From Providencia huaxiensis (lineage in GTDB: Bacteria > Pseudomonadota > Gammaproteobacteria > Enterobacterales > Enterobacteriaceae), in the NCBI RefSeq assembly GCF_002843235.3, contig NZ_CP031123.2, forward strand, positions 3,224,001 to 3,288,000: a DNA stretch of 64,000 nt, read 5' to 3'. Under the pieces are notes generated by a model that saw nothing but the letters and a program-made list of their open reading frames with translations, made no database searches and was not told where the DNA came from. Of this stretch, positions 52,324 to 61,870 are shown piece after piece. The position numbers and the translations under genes are program-made. Numbering within the stretch: position 1 is the first letter of the stretch; each line of letters begins with the position of its first letter.

Positions 52324-53163
52324 ATGGCAAACACCCCTTATATTCCCCCTAATGTCTGGCAATGGGAGCAAGGTAATGGCGGAAAATTCGCCAATATTAA
52401 TCGTCCAATTTCCGGTGCAACTCACGAAAAATCTTTACCTGTAGGTAAGCACCCACTACAGCTATATTCATTAGGAACACCGAACGGGCAAAAAGTCACT
52501 ATTATGTTAGAAGAGCTATTAGCCCTTGGCATTAAGGAGGCTGAGTACGATGCTTGGCTAATTAATATCGGTGAAGGAGACCAATTTAGTTCGGGTTTCG
52601 TTGAAATTAACCCTAACTCAAAAATCCCCGCCTTAGTCGACAGAAGTGGTAAGGAGCCAATCCGAGTATTCGAATCAGGTTCGATTCTGACCTATTTAGC
52701 TGAAAAATTTTCTGCTTTTTTACCCACAACTCAACCAGAACGTGCTGAAACCTTATCTTGGCTATTTTGGCAAATGGGCTCAGCACCTTTTGCAGGTGGC
52801 GGTTTTGGCCATTTTTATGCCTATGCTCCTGAAAAATTTGAATACCCTATTAACCGCTTTGCAATGGAAACCAAGCGTCAATTAGATGTGTTAGACAAAC
52901 GTTTAGCAGAACATAGATATGTTGCAGGGGAAAACTACAGTATCGCTGATATCGCCATCTGGCCGTGGTACGGTGCATTAGTGAAAGGTTGGCTTTATGA
53001 TGCCGCTGAGTTTTTATCTGTCCATGAATATAAAAATGTCATTCGTTGGGCTGATGAAGTCTATGCACGCCCAGCAGTACAGCGCGGTCGACGGGTTAAT
53101 CGCCTACAAGGTGATCCTGCACAGCAAGTACGCGAACGCCACGATGCGAATGATATAAGTTAA
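52324..53163 (+). CDS. yghU: GST-like disulfide-bond oxidoreductase YghU
   Basis: 279-residue nu-class glutathione-transferase relative, reduces small disulfides using two bound glutathiones. It follows E. coli YghU almost throughout: FANINRPISG, LQLYSLGTPNGQKVTIMLEE (about 45-64), NPNSKIPALVDR, VFESGSILTYLAEKF, GGGFGHFYAYAPEKFEYPINRF, and C-terminal RPAVQRGRRVNR. Single gene, not visibly connected to the neighbours. Confidence 0.95.
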   Translation: MANTPYIPPNVWQWEQGNGGKFANINRPISGATHEKSLPVGKHPLQLYSLGTPNGQKVTIMLEELLALGIKEAEYDAWLINIGEGDQFSSGFVEINPNSKIPALVDRSGKEPIRVFESGSILTYLAEKFSAFLPTTQPERAETLSWLFWQMGSAPFAGGGFGHFYAYAPEKFEYPINRFAMETKRQLDVLDKRLAEHRYVAGENYSIADIAIWPWYGALVKGWLYDAAEFLSVHEYKNVIRWADEVYARPAVQRGRRVNRLQGDPAQQVRERHDANDIS

Positions 53164-53573
53164 GTCATTTTTACCAACCAAAGTACTTAAATCGCACAAG
53201 GTAGTTATTATGAGCTCACCTTGTGCTTTTTTAAACTTTACCCCTCATTTAAGCTCACTAAAGTATGCCAATATTGTTCTATCAAATATAAACTTTTATC
53301 GTGTAACTTATTTATGTCAGGGACTGAACTCTCTTTATAAGCGTATTTTTATGATCCGCATCCTAATTGTTTCTGAATTATTTATTACATTTATTTTCAA
53401 ATTAACATTATTAAAAAATCCTTATAAATAATTAATCCATACTACTCATTCACAATTGCGCATTAAATTTAAAGGAATAATTAACAAACATGTAAGATAA
53501 AAGGTCAGCATTAAGAAAATGTATAATTAATCCTTTAACTTTATCTCCCGCCTTATATTGGCGGGAGCATTAT
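53164..53573 (-). terminator. Intergenic stretch with terminator at 53545-53567
   Basis: Most of this 410-bp region is AT-rich with nothing recognisable; a 73-codon frame at 53210-53431 has no coding character. At its end CTCCCGCC (53545-53552) pairs with GGCGGGAG (53560-53567) around TTATATT. It lies a few bases past the stop of the minus-strand chaperone gene. The following bases ATAAAGTT give only a weak T-run, but the stem is strong. Confidence 0.6.
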
Positions 53574-54248
53574 TTAGAAAAACAGCTTGGTCATTGTACG
53601 CTGTACTTGTAATTCTCTTGCTAACATATTTACTACTATATGTGTAATCTCCCCAGCCAATCGATACACTGGAGTTTTTGTATTTTGATAAACTAATTGG
53701 CAAAAACGTTCTTCCCAAGTAAGAAGATGTTCATATAAAACAATACGAGTTGCATGTTTATAATACTCCTTATCTTCACCCTTTAAATTTGGGTCCATTA
53801 TTTTTTGCCATAGTGTCGCTAATACTGACAGCATTAACCCTATATGGTCTTGCGGTTGTTTTTCATCAAGTATATATCGTAATTTATGCTCTTCTAAAAA
53901 AGCTATCCACTGATAAGTTGATGAGCGAAATAATAAATTTTCTTCATCTAGATAGACAGAGCCCCATGGTGGAGCTAGAGGCATTCCAATACCAACAAAT
54001 AATGATAAATGGTCTGCCTGTAATTTATCTAAAACATTTTCATCAGATAAATAGTTTTCTAATACACTACAATCATTACCTAATTTTTCTTGCCAATATA
54101 ATAAAATACCACTTGAACAGACTTCTTTTAAAAGTATAGCATTTGGCTCGAAAAAAAATAATTGGTATAACAACTTCAATGTAACAACAGTTTCTGATGG
54201 TTCAAGTTGTAATTGAGTATCTGTAATAATACTTTGGTCATTTCTCAT
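53574..54248 (-). CDS. TorD/DmsD-family molybdoenzyme chaperone
   Basis: 224 residues from the ATG at 54248, six bases after GAGG. The family signature is visible: LFVGIGMPLAPPWGSVYLDEENLLF (about 88-112) and EKQPQDHIGLMLSVLATLW (about 135-153), the twin-arginine peptide-binding region. Last gene of the Dms-like operon, 31 bp after the catalytic subunit, and therefore probably the dedicated maturation factor for it. Diverged from the second DmsD at the right edge. Confidence 0.88.
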   Translation of the reverse strand: MRNDQSIITDTQLQLEPSETVVTLKLLYQLFFFEPNAILLKEVCSSGILLYWQEKLGNDCSVLENYLSDENVLDKLQADHLSLFVGIGMPLAPPWGSVYLDEENLLFRSSTYQWIAFLEEHKLRYILDEKQPQDHIGLMLSVLATLWQKIMDPNLKGEDKEYYKHATRIVLYEHLLTWEERFCQLVYQNTKTPVYRLAGEITHIVVNMLARELQVQRTMTKLFF

Positions 54249-54279
54249 CACTTGCCTCTTTCCCCATAAACTACAGCAA

Positions 54280-56703
54280 CTATATAGCTTTAACTTCTAC
54301 CAAATTGGTGCCTTGTGGGTTGGCTTTAGCCAATGCAGTAGGTCTTAAGCGAGTAATAGTATTAATGCATCCGCCTATATCGATACCATTAGAATCCGGC
54401 TTATACCATGCTCCTTCAGCCAAAGCGACAACACCTGGCATAATACGAGGTGTGATTTTAATCGGTATCTGGATAGTTCCCCGATCATTGTAAACGTGAA
54501 TAAGTTGTCCTTGCTCCAAGCGACGCTCACTGGCATCAATAGGATTAATCAACAATGCATCTTCAATGACTTCTCGCAGCCAAGGGACATTATAGAATGT
54601 AGAATGTGGACGCCCTTTTGATTTAAATCCTATTAGCTGTAGTGGATATCGTTTCTTCGTATCTATATCCGTGTAGCTTTCCCATGTTTGTATATATTGC
54701 GGTAAAGGAGTAACTTTGTCCCCTTCATCTAATTGCCAAGTATTCGCGATTTTAGCTAGCTTATGGCTATATATCTGAATTTTTCCTGATTCCGTTGATA
54801 ATGCATTTTCTTTAGGATTTAATCTGAATGCTTTCAATACATAGCGATCTTCTTCAGGATCGAAAGGTCTACGTATTGTTTTCTTTTGTGACAATTCCTG
54901 ATAACTAGGAAAATTAGGATGTTTAACCCGGCTTTCTTCATATAAATGACGTTGCCAATCATCCCATGTTCTACCTTCTCTATATTGCTCTCCTATGCCA
55001 AACTTTTCTGCTAAATCTGAAAACACATCATAAGGGTGGCGACACTCATATAATGGATCCAATACATGTTCTGTTTTTGTTATATGTGTAGAAAATGCAA
55101 CAACGCGTGAATTTTCTAGCCATGTGATATCAGGCAGTAAGATATCTGCAAACTTGGCACTTGCAGTCATATGATTATCCATGACAAAAATAAACTCAAG
55201 CAGCTCTTCATTGGCTAATATTTTAGCCATTGCATTACAGTCAGAATGTTGATTTAATAGCCAATTACCTTGATACATAAACACACATTTTACATCTGTG
55301 TTAAGCTTATCTTCACCTTCAATACCGTCACTTAATGATGTCATTTCGTGACCTCGTAGGATCGCTTCCGACCATTTAAAACAAGGTATTTTTGCTTTGA
55401 CGGGGTTCTTGCCTGTAGGCATCTTAGCAATATCAGTTTTATGAAATAAAAAATCTGAGCCGCCATTATTCGTTCCAGGCAAACCAATTTTTCCAAGTAA
55501 AATTGGTAACATAAATATGGCCCGGGCTGTTTGCTCACCAGCTGCATGACGTTGAGGCCCCCAACCTTGAGCGATAAATGGAGCTTTAGCATTACCTAAT
55601 TCACGCGCTAGCTTATATATTTGCTCGCTAGGAACACCGCAAATATGAGCCGCATATTCAGGTCTTTTTTCTATTCCATCTTCACCCTGCCCTAAAATAT
55701 ACGCTTTATAACTAAGTGATGCGTCTAAAGCGGGTAGCCCATGCTCTGGTATCGCAGGCTCTGCATCATAACCGTAGCAATATTCCTTTAAGAAAGCTTC
55801 ATCAACAAATTTTTCGGTAATCAAAACCCATGACAACGCTTCGACTAATAAAGCATCTGTTCCTGGGCGAATTGGAATCCATTGGTCTTCCCGCCCACAA
55901 GCTGTATCAGTATATTGAGGGTCAATAATAATAGTCCGAGCAGAACTTTTCGCTTTGCTAACTTGATAATGATAAGTATCACTACCTCCGCTCATTCTAG
56001 TATTAGCGGGGTTATTACCAAAATAAACAATGAGGTCTGAACGAGCTAATTCTGTTGGAGCACTCCCCATTGTGTAAGACTTATCCCCATAGGTATAAGT
56101 TGAGGCAGTATCAATTTGGTGGCTACTATAATTACCAACAGGTGATAGAAAACCACCAATCATATTAAGGAAGCGAGGAACAAAATGATAGGGTCCATCA
56201 GGTTTACCATAGCCTATACGGCTAAATATAGCCTGATTACCATATTGGCTAATAATTTTACTCAGCCTAGTATATATTTCTTCTAATGCTTCATCCCAAC
56301 TAATTCTTTTAAACTCACCATCTCCTCGTTTGCCAACTCTTTTCATTGGATATTTCAAGCGATCTGGTGAAAATGTACGTTTATGTAGCGAACGCCCACG
56401 TAAACATGCTCGAACTTGATGCTGTCCGAATTGATCATTACCTATATCATCAGTTTCAATTCGCTTTATCTGATTATTTTCTGTAACAATCTTTAGTAAA
56501 CAACTGGAATGACAATGTGCCCAGCAGTTATGCCATTTTGTTACTTCTCCAATATGAGTTTCTATTACTGCTGATGCTATTGCATTCATAGAATGAGTAG
56601 ATAAAAAAGCACCTGAACCTAAAAATGTTCCCAGCTTTATAAAATGGCGTCGAGAAAGCGTATAACGTTCTTTTTCAAATTGGTCTTTTGTATCTTTAAG
56701 CAT
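54280..56703 (-). CDS. DmsA/YnfE-like molybdopterin oxidoreductase, catalytic subunit
   Basis: 807-residue Tat-exported molybdoenzyme. Tat signal SRRHFIKLGTFLGSGAF (about 18-34). The 4Fe-4S cysteines are in HNCWAHCHSSCLLKI, the fourth in RACLRGRSLHKRTF. DmsA hallmarks include VYFGNNPANTRMSGG, IDPQYTDTACGREDQWIPIR, QGWGPQRHAAGEQ and FKSKGRPHSTFYNVPWL. It reduces an S- or N-oxide, probably DMSO-like, but it is coded next to a TtrS-like sensor. It is far shorter than TtrA (about 1000 residues), so it is not tetrathionate reductase by length and motif. Order here is B-C-A-D rather than E. coli A-B-C. Confidence 0.92.
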   Translation of the reverse strand: MLKDTKDQFEKERYTLSRRHFIKLGTFLGSGAFLSTHSMNAIASAVIETHIGEVTKWHNCWAHCHSSCLLKIVTENNQIKRIETDDIGNDQFGQHQVRACLRGRSLHKRTFSPDRLKYPMKRVGKRGDGEFKRISWDEALEEIYTRLSKIISQYGNQAIFSRIGYGKPDGPYHFVPRFLNMIGGFLSPVGNYSSHQIDTASTYTYGDKSYTMGSAPTELARSDLIVYFGNNPANTRMSGGSDTYHYQVSKAKSSARTIIIDPQYTDTACGREDQWIPIRPGTDALLVEALSWVLITEKFVDEAFLKEYCYGYDAEPAIPEHGLPALDASLSYKAYILGQGEDGIEKRPEYAAHICGVPSEQIYKLARELGNAKAPFIAQGWGPQRHAAGEQTARAIFMLPILLGKIGLPGTNNGGSDFLFHKTDIAKMPTGKNPVKAKIPCFKWSEAILRGHEMTSLSDGIEGEDKLNTDVKCVFMYQGNWLLNQHSDCNAMAKILANEELLEFIFVMDNHMTASAKFADILLPDITWLENSRVVAFSTHITKTEHVLDPLYECRHPYDVFSDLAEKFGIGEQYREGRTWDDWQRHLYEESRVKHPNFPSYQELSQKKTIRRPFDPEEDRYVLKAFRLNPKENALSTESGKIQIYSHKLAKIANTWQLDEGDKVTPLPQYIQTWESYTDIDTKKRYPLQLIGFKSKGRPHSTFYNVPWLREVIEDALLINPIDASERRLEQGQLIHVYNDRGTIQIPIKITPRIMPGVVALAEGAWYKPDSNGIDIGGCINTITRLRPTALAKANPQGTNLVEVKAI

Positions 56704-56731
56704 AATGATATCTCTATTTTTAATAAGAATT

Positions 56732-57559
56732 CTAGAGGTGATTAAATGTAATTAACTCATAAAATACGGCACGGCCTAATAACTCCGCACTGAAGACTAA
56801 AAGCGTGACAAGTATTAAAGAGACTGTTTTAATCTGTACAGCACTTCTGATTATCCAAGTAAAAGCACATACAATCAGCATCATTTTGATGAACAAAAAC
56901 AATTTAATCCATTGAGGTAAAATTATATTTTCTATAACTAACTGGGTAAAAAAATGCATTAAATATCCAGTATTAACTGCCATACTTATAATAAAAATAA
57001 CACTCCACAGTTTGTTAAAAAATTTCCGACTATCTTCTTGATTAGTGACTATTTTAATGATCAGTGCAATCAGTAGTGAACCTGAAATAAAACCACTAGA
57101 TATAAAGTTTATTAACGTCCATTCCGAATTCCATAAATAAACAGTATCCAAATAGTAAACATTTGAAATGGCAATGATTTGTGCAAATGCAAAAATAGTA
57201 GCAATAACATTGATAATTATTTTTATCACATTATTTATATTAAGCCTTTCAAGAAATATCAGAGAAAATAACATGGCACCAAAAATAGATATCGTTATAA
57301 TTTCTATTGACATAGCTGATAAATGGGTTAAACCGAGTAACACATTTGGAGCCCGTAAAGGAGTACCTAAATGAGTTAATGCCACGGCCCCTGATATTCC
57401 AAGTAAAATAAGTAATATAATGAAAATATTAGTAAGCTGCTTTTTATTTATCAGAAATTGATAGCTGACTGAAATGACTCGCAAGTACTGCAAGAATATA
57501 AAACTAGCAGCGACTGCTTGAGCTAATACAGTAAAAAAAACTAAAGGAAATTCCTGCAT
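56732..57559 (-). CDS. DmsC-like membrane anchor subunit
   Basis: 275-residue quinol-oxidising anchor with eight predicted helices; the start EFPLVFFTVLAQAVAASFIF matches DmsC (EWPLMIFTVFGQCVAGGFI in E. coli), as do ALTHLGTPLRAPNVLLGLTH near 60 and AELLGRAVFYELITF at the end. The frame runs from a GTG at 57568, but the ATG at 57559 lies two bases after the dmsB-like stop and behind GAG. Very rich in Ile and AT-ending codons. Confidence 0.88.
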   Translation of the reverse strand: MQEFPLVFFTVLAQAVAASFIFLQYLRVISVSYQFLINKKQLTNIFIILLILLGISGAVALTHLGTPLRAPNVLLGLTHLSAMSIEIITISIFGAMLFSLIFLERLNINNVIKIIINVIATIFAFAQIIAISNVYYLDTVYLWNSEWTLINFISSGFISGSLLIALIIKIVTNQEDSRKFFNKLWSVIFIISMAVNTGYLMHFFTQLVIENIILPQWIKLFLFIKMMLIVCAFTWIIRSAVQIKTVSLILVTLLVFSAELLGRAVFYELITFNHL

Positions 57560-57561
57560 AG

Positions 57562-58188
57562 TTACCACTCCGCCTTATTAATGATAAAGCCTTGCTGACT
57601 ATGAGTAGGCTTAGCATGACGATTATGTCGAATAATTAAAGATGGTTGAGTCAGATTGGAATCTGGTAGGGGAGCGATATTAGCCGTTTCACCATATTTA
57701 GTTCGAAGGAAATCCATTGGCCCAAAATCAAGAGCCCGTAAAGGACAAGATGCAACACAAATTGGCGCTTTATTCTGAGCTATTAACTCAAAGCATCCAT
57801 CACACTTTGTCATATGTTTTTTTTCAGGGTTATACTGCGGCGCTCCATATGGGCAAGCCATTTCACAGTAGCGGCAACCTACGCAAATTTTTTCATCAAC
57901 AACAACTAAGCCATCATGCTCACGCTTATGCATTGCTCCTGTAGGGCAAGCTTTTGTACAAGCAGGATTACTGCAGTGATTACAACTAATCGAAACATAA
58001 TAGGCAAATACATTTTGTTGCCATGTATCATCACTAGTTTGTTTAGTCCATTCACCACCTGTGTATTCATATACACGGCGGAAATTAACGCCGATTGGTA
58101 ATTCGTTTTTATCTTTGCAAGAAACCTGACAAGTTTTACAGCCAGTACATTTACTCGTATCAACAAAAAAACCATACTGTTGTGCCAT
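57562..58188 (-). CDS. DmsB-like iron-sulfur subunit
   Basis: Ferredoxin subunit with four 4Fe-4S sites. The start at 58188 gives AQQYGFFVDTSKCTGCKTCQ, the DmsB N-terminus; 36 residues upstream in the longer frame are unrelated. Cysteine groups: CTGCKTCQVSC, CNHCSNPACTKACPTGA, CVGCRYCEMACPYG, and CDGCFELIAQNKAPICVASC. 208 residues. First gene of the operon, transferring electrons from the DmsC-like anchor to the catalytic subunit. AGG precedes the start. Confidence 0.92.
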   Translation of the reverse strand: MAQQYGFFVDTSKCTGCKTCQVSCKDKNELPIGVNFRRVYEYTGGEWTKQTSDDTWQQNVFAYYVSISCNHCSNPACTKACPTGAMHKREHDGLVVVDEKICVGCRYCEMACPYGAPQYNPEKKHMTKCDGCFELIAQNKAPICVASCPLRALDFGPMDFLRTKYGETANIAPLPDSNLTQPSLIIRHNRHAKPTHSQQGFIINKAEW

Positions 58189-58260
58189 AACCATATACCT
58201 ATATAGTATTAAATCCTTATAAGTATATTTACGATTTTTTGGCCATTTTTCTATTAGGGG

Positions 58261-58281
58261 TACCCACATAAAACATGGGTA
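58261..58281. promoter_or_regulatory. Inverted repeat upstream of the Dms-like operon
   Basis: TACCCA (58261-58266) and TGGGTA (58276-58281) bracket nine AT-rich bases, 73-93 bp upstream of the dmsB-like start in the 255-bp gap after the response regulator gene. A reasonable place for response-regulator binding; no consensus is known to me for this branch. Confidence 0.35.
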
Positions 58282-58443
58282 TATAATGTGGTTCACTGTT
58301 TTTGAATTCAGCGATTACTGCTAAATTTTATAATTAATAGAACATCAAAAACAACATCATAACCAATTGAAATATATTCATATTTATCAAATTAGATACG
58401 CTAACCAAGAACTATCTAATCAATAAGCGTCAATAATACGGTT

Positions 58444-59094
58444 TTATTTTTTTCGCCGAATTCTCATTGGAGGAGGAGGAATAGTTGCTATAAATGGCTC
58501 AATCTGAATGTAAATTTTAATCATTTCCGCCAATGTAGTTACATCCAAGTGACGTAGTGTACTCGCTTTATGAACTTCTACAGTCCGTGGTGATATGTGA
58601 AGAATATTTGACACTTCTAGATTATTTTTCCCATTCGCAAGCAAGGCTAAAATATCACGTTCACGTTGCGTAAGTTTTTGATATTTTTCAATATAATTTT
58701 TTTGATATATTTGTTTTTTACTATAAGACAACGCGGCTTCTACCGCACTAAGCAATGACTCCCTATAGATAGGTTTCTGTAAAAAGTCTACGGCACCGAG
58801 TTTAAGCGCATCAACTGCCATAGGGACATCACCATGCCCAGTAATAAAAATTATACCTAAAGTTTTATGATTCTGTTGAAGGATAACTTGTAGTTCTTGC
58901 CCACTCATTCCTGGCATTCGGCTATCAAGAACCAGGCATCCTTGCAATACACCTGATTGTTTTTGAATAAAGTCCAAAAATGCTTCTGCTGATGAGAAAC
59001 ATAATGGCTCATACCCTTCACCTTGTAGCATAAATTCCAAGGCGTCTAATACGGACTCATCATCATCAACTACAAATAAAAATGATTTTTTCAT
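58444..59094 (-). CDS. TtrR-like (FixJ family) response regulator
   Basis: 216 residues. Receiver: FLFVVDDDESVLDALEFML, phospho-Asp57 in CLVLDSRMPGMSG, FITGHGDVPMAVDALKLGAV, LQKPIYRESL. LuxR-type DNA-binding domain: LTQRERDILALLANGKNN, ISPRTVEVHKASTLRHL (about 160-185). C-terminal tail PPPPMRIRRKK. Fits TtrR and other FixJ-group regulators. It lies 53 bp after the TtrS-like sensor and directly upstream of the Dms-like operon on the same strand. Confidence 0.9.
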   Translation of the reverse strand: MKKSFLFVVDDDESVLDALEFMLQGEGYEPLCFSSAEAFLDFIQKQSGVLQGCLVLDSRMPGMSGQELQVILQQNHKTLGIIFITGHGDVPMAVDALKLGAVDFLQKPIYRESLLSAVEAALSYSKKQIYQKNYIEKYQKLTQRERDILALLANGKNNLEVSNILHISPRTVEVHKASTLRHLDVTTLAEMIKIYIQIEPFIATIPPPPMRIRRKK

Positions 59095-59147
59095 CCCAAA
59101 ATCCTCTGGAGCTCCCGAACATTAAGACGGGGTACAGTCAATATATT

Positions 59148-60911
59148 TTATTTAACTTTAGCTATAGGGATACGAGCTACAGCTCGGCAGCCTCCGGTTG
59201 ATAAATTTATCAATTCAAACTCACCGAAATGGGACTCCATGACTTCTTTACAAATCACCAACCCTAAACCAATACCATCTTGCTTCGTTGTCACAAATGG
59301 AGTTAACAACTTTTCAAAAGGCATTGATAAACCTGTACCCTGATCGTAAACCGATACTTCAACTTTATCATTTGTTTTCGTTAAGGTAATGGTGACTTGT
59401 TCACGATTATTTTGAAATGTAGCATCAATTGCATTTGTCAACAAATTCACAAGCAATTGTTCAATTGCTGCTTTATCCCCAAAGATAAAAACTGCATCAC
59501 TAGCTGACTTCCAATGTAAGTGAACGTGCTTTTGATCTGCATATATTTTAACTAAATCTATTGTTCCACCGATTAATGCATTTATATCTATATACTTTTT
59601 TTCTATTGCTTTCTTTTGAAGTAATGAACGAAAACGGCGCACAACCTCATCGACTCGATTAACCTGTCGATGGATTTTATCTAAGGGTACAGTGATATCT
59701 GTATCTAATTTGCCTTGATTCCTTCGTGAAATTTCACTTTCAGCATAGAGGCGAATTGCAGCTAGAGGCTGATTCAATTCATGTGCCAAGCCTGAACCTA
59801 ATTTATCAACTAATGCGTGACGTTGAACCTTATGCAAACTTTCTTGAGCATGTCTCAGTTTGAGATAATTCTTTCGGTAACGAAGAGACAAAAAGAAATA
59901 TTGAATAGGAAGAATTGCAAACAGTAATAGACCAGCAATGGTAGCGTAGTAATTATTAATTAACCAATTCCAAGTTTGATACCACCATTTTTCTTGTAGT
60001 GGATGCACCCCTAAGTCAGTAAATAACCGATCTAACTCAATTTGACTTTCAGGAACACTCCATCCCAGAGATTGGGCACTTTTTGCAGCAGAAGAATCTG
60101 ACGGAATATCGAATAAAGCAACAACGACTTGCTTAGCCAATAAACGGTCTGCCGCATTAGTCATAGCAAAACTCCAATTAGGATATAAATGAGTAGATAC
60201 TTTACAATGCGCGTCAGATTTATTTCGTTGACCAAGTATACGTAATTGATTTGGCTTTAATTCACCTTTTAAAATCATAGATTCAATCAAACAAACAGGT
60301 AAGATCGCCCCCTCTATTTGCCCACTAACCAATGCATCCACAACATGTTCATGAGGGTAGCCAATCTCAACCAGATGAGAAAAATATCCCTTTAGCTTCC
60401 TTTCATGAATGACATCATGAGCAAATGCCATAAACCCGCCAAAAGCTTGTTTACTCGCAGTCCCAATCGAATGCCCCGATAACTCTTCAATTGAAGATAT
60501 AACACTTTCTTCTTTCACCCAAACCGCGGACCCTGTTGAATATTTTGTTCCGCTATCCATAGGGCTAATCAAAGTTGCTAACCAAGAGAGTGATGATTTT
60601 CGACCAATACGGATACTTTCAGAGGGATTAACGATAATAAAAGGTAAACGTTGCCGTAAAATTTCTTCTTGTAACTGTTCTAGTAATAAAGGCTGTAGAG
60701 TGAAGTGATATTCTGGGAGACGCTCATTTAGCCAATCTATAGTCTTTTGCCAACGATTACTCGCCTCTTCTACCCCCCTATCAGCAAAAACACCAACTGT
60801 GATTACTTCTTTGGGTACTGAGGTTGGCTTTGATATTGCCAATGGGTTTAATAAAAAAAATAATAAGTTACATAAGCAAAGACTTATGAGTATTCTTTTA
60901 AGTATATACAT
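59148..60911 (-). CDS. TtrS-like sensor kinase with PhnD-type periplasmic domain
   Basis: 587 residues. Signal/anchor at 1-25, then a periplasmic-binding-like domain of the PhnD/SBP type (about 35-300: ITVGVFADRGVEEAS, LPFIIVNPSESIRIGR, SIGTASKQAFGGFMAFA, VSGQIEGAILPVCLIE), a membrane helix (about 328-347), a short coiled coil, a HisKA domain with GSGLAHELNQPLAAIRLYAE, and HATPase motifs LLTNAIDATF, YDQGTGLSM, GIGLGLVICK. This architecture is that of Salmonella TtrS, which senses tetrathionate. Here the adjacent enzyme is Dms-like, so the ligand may differ. Confidence 0.9.
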   Translation of the reverse strand: MYILKRILISLCLCNLLFFLLNPLAISKPTSVPKEVITVGVFADRGVEEASNRWQKTIDWLNERLPEYHFTLQPLLLEQLQEEILRQRLPFIIVNPSESIRIGRKSSLSWLATLISPMDSGTKYSTGSAVWVKEESVISSIEELSGHSIGTASKQAFGGFMAFAHDVIHERKLKGYFSHLVEIGYPHEHVVDALVSGQIEGAILPVCLIESMILKGELKPNQLRILGQRNKSDAHCKVSTHLYPNWSFAMTNAADRLLAKQVVVALFDIPSDSSAAKSAQSLGWSVPESQIELDRLFTDLGVHPLQEKWWYQTWNWLINNYYATIAGLLLFAILPIQYFFLSLRYRKNYLKLRHAQESLHKVQRHALVDKLGSGLAHELNQPLAAIRLYAESEISRRNQGKLDTDITVPLDKIHRQVNRVDEVVRRFRSLLQKKAIEKKYIDINALIGGTIDLVKIYADQKHVHLHWKSASDAVFIFGDKAAIEQLLVNLLTNAIDATFQNNREQVTITLTKTNDKVEVSVYDQGTGLSMPFEKLLTPFVTTKQDGIGLGLVICKEVMESHFGEFELINLSTGGCRAVARIPIAKVK

Positions 60912-61755
60912 AATAAGGAACCGTAATATTAAGTTCTAAGTACATAAAAAAATTGTTTAAGAATTTAAAAATTAAATTCACACTCTTCACCCATTGAAAA
61001 CGTACTGTGTTCAATTTTATCTTTCGCAAAGAAAAACATGCTATTGTTTATTATTCTTCTATGATTCAACAGATAGAGCAAATATTTTTCATCAAATAAC
61101 CACATATCGACATACTCAGAGGGATTTGTCATTCTTCAAACCAAAACTCTTGATGTAACGAGCTGACGTAGACTTTTGTAGACAAGATTGATAAAAACCT
61201 AGCATAGATTCTTCTATGATTCGCTACTTGAGAGAGTAATGAAACCTCTAAATTTACCCATTATAATAAGAAAAGGAAAATACCCATAAAAATGCTAATA
61301 ATCCTATTGAGTGCTGGCTTGAAACTAGTACCTTAGTATTAACGACCATTGTCGAACACTGTCTTATTTTTCGTAAAAAAATAGTTTTTTAATTAACAAT
61401 TAATTTTTAACTTTTGTTCATTTTCATTATAAATAAAGCCTAAAGTTTAAATGATAAAATTTAATTTCATGATTTCCTTGTGAGATTAGCTAGCAAGTTC
61501 AAACAAGCATTTAATTTACAACAAATAAAAAACACTCAATTTCTTAAATTCATTTTGATAATTTAAGAAATAAAGAAACTCATCATAAATGCCATCTAAT
61601 CATTTTACTCAGACAATAATATTTCAGCCACAAAAAATATTAAATAACACATATATTTCATATGGTTAAATTAAAACAATTTCTTCGGATTATTTATTTC
61701 CCGACCATTGATAGGCAAATCTTATTTCAGCAATTGCTTAAACCGATGGCCATCA
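60912..61755. other. AT-rich intergenic region with a 15-bp direct repeat
   Basis: About 845 bp between the divergent ttrS-like and yhjA-like genes, with no gene I can support. ATTCTTCTATGATTC occurs at 61053-61067 and again at 61208-61222, 155 bp apart. The second copy is part of CATAG-attctt-CTATG. Both lie upstream of the sensor gene. Long A/T runs suggest bent DNA. Confidence 0.5.
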
Positions 61756-61769
61756 TTGATAAAAATCAA
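61756..61769 (+). promoter_or_regulatory. Perfect Fnr box upstream of the yhjA-like peroxidase gene
   Basis: TTGATAAAAATCAA is an exact match to TTGATnnnnATCAA. With its centre at -41.5, transcription would start near 61804; CATCAT at 61792-61797 is a fair -10. The ATG is 67 bases downstream. E. coli yhjA is likewise Fnr-dependent. Confidence 0.8.
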
Positions 61770-61870
61770 GAACCTCTCAGACTTATTTATCCATCATAGT
61801 CCGGCTGTAGAATTATATTAATTAAAAAATATTTAAATATATTTGACCGCAATCTTTCAAGGATAGTGTA

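Noticed and set aside
53210..53431. 73-codon frame after yghU
   Set aside because: No ribosome site and random-looking composition in an AT-rich gap.
54280..56703. Tetrathionate reductase TtrA, suggested by the TtrSR-like neighbours
   Set aside because: Length (807) and motifs such as GNNPANTRMSGG and GWGPQRHAAGEQ match DmsA, and the anchor and FeS subunits match DmsC and DmsB.
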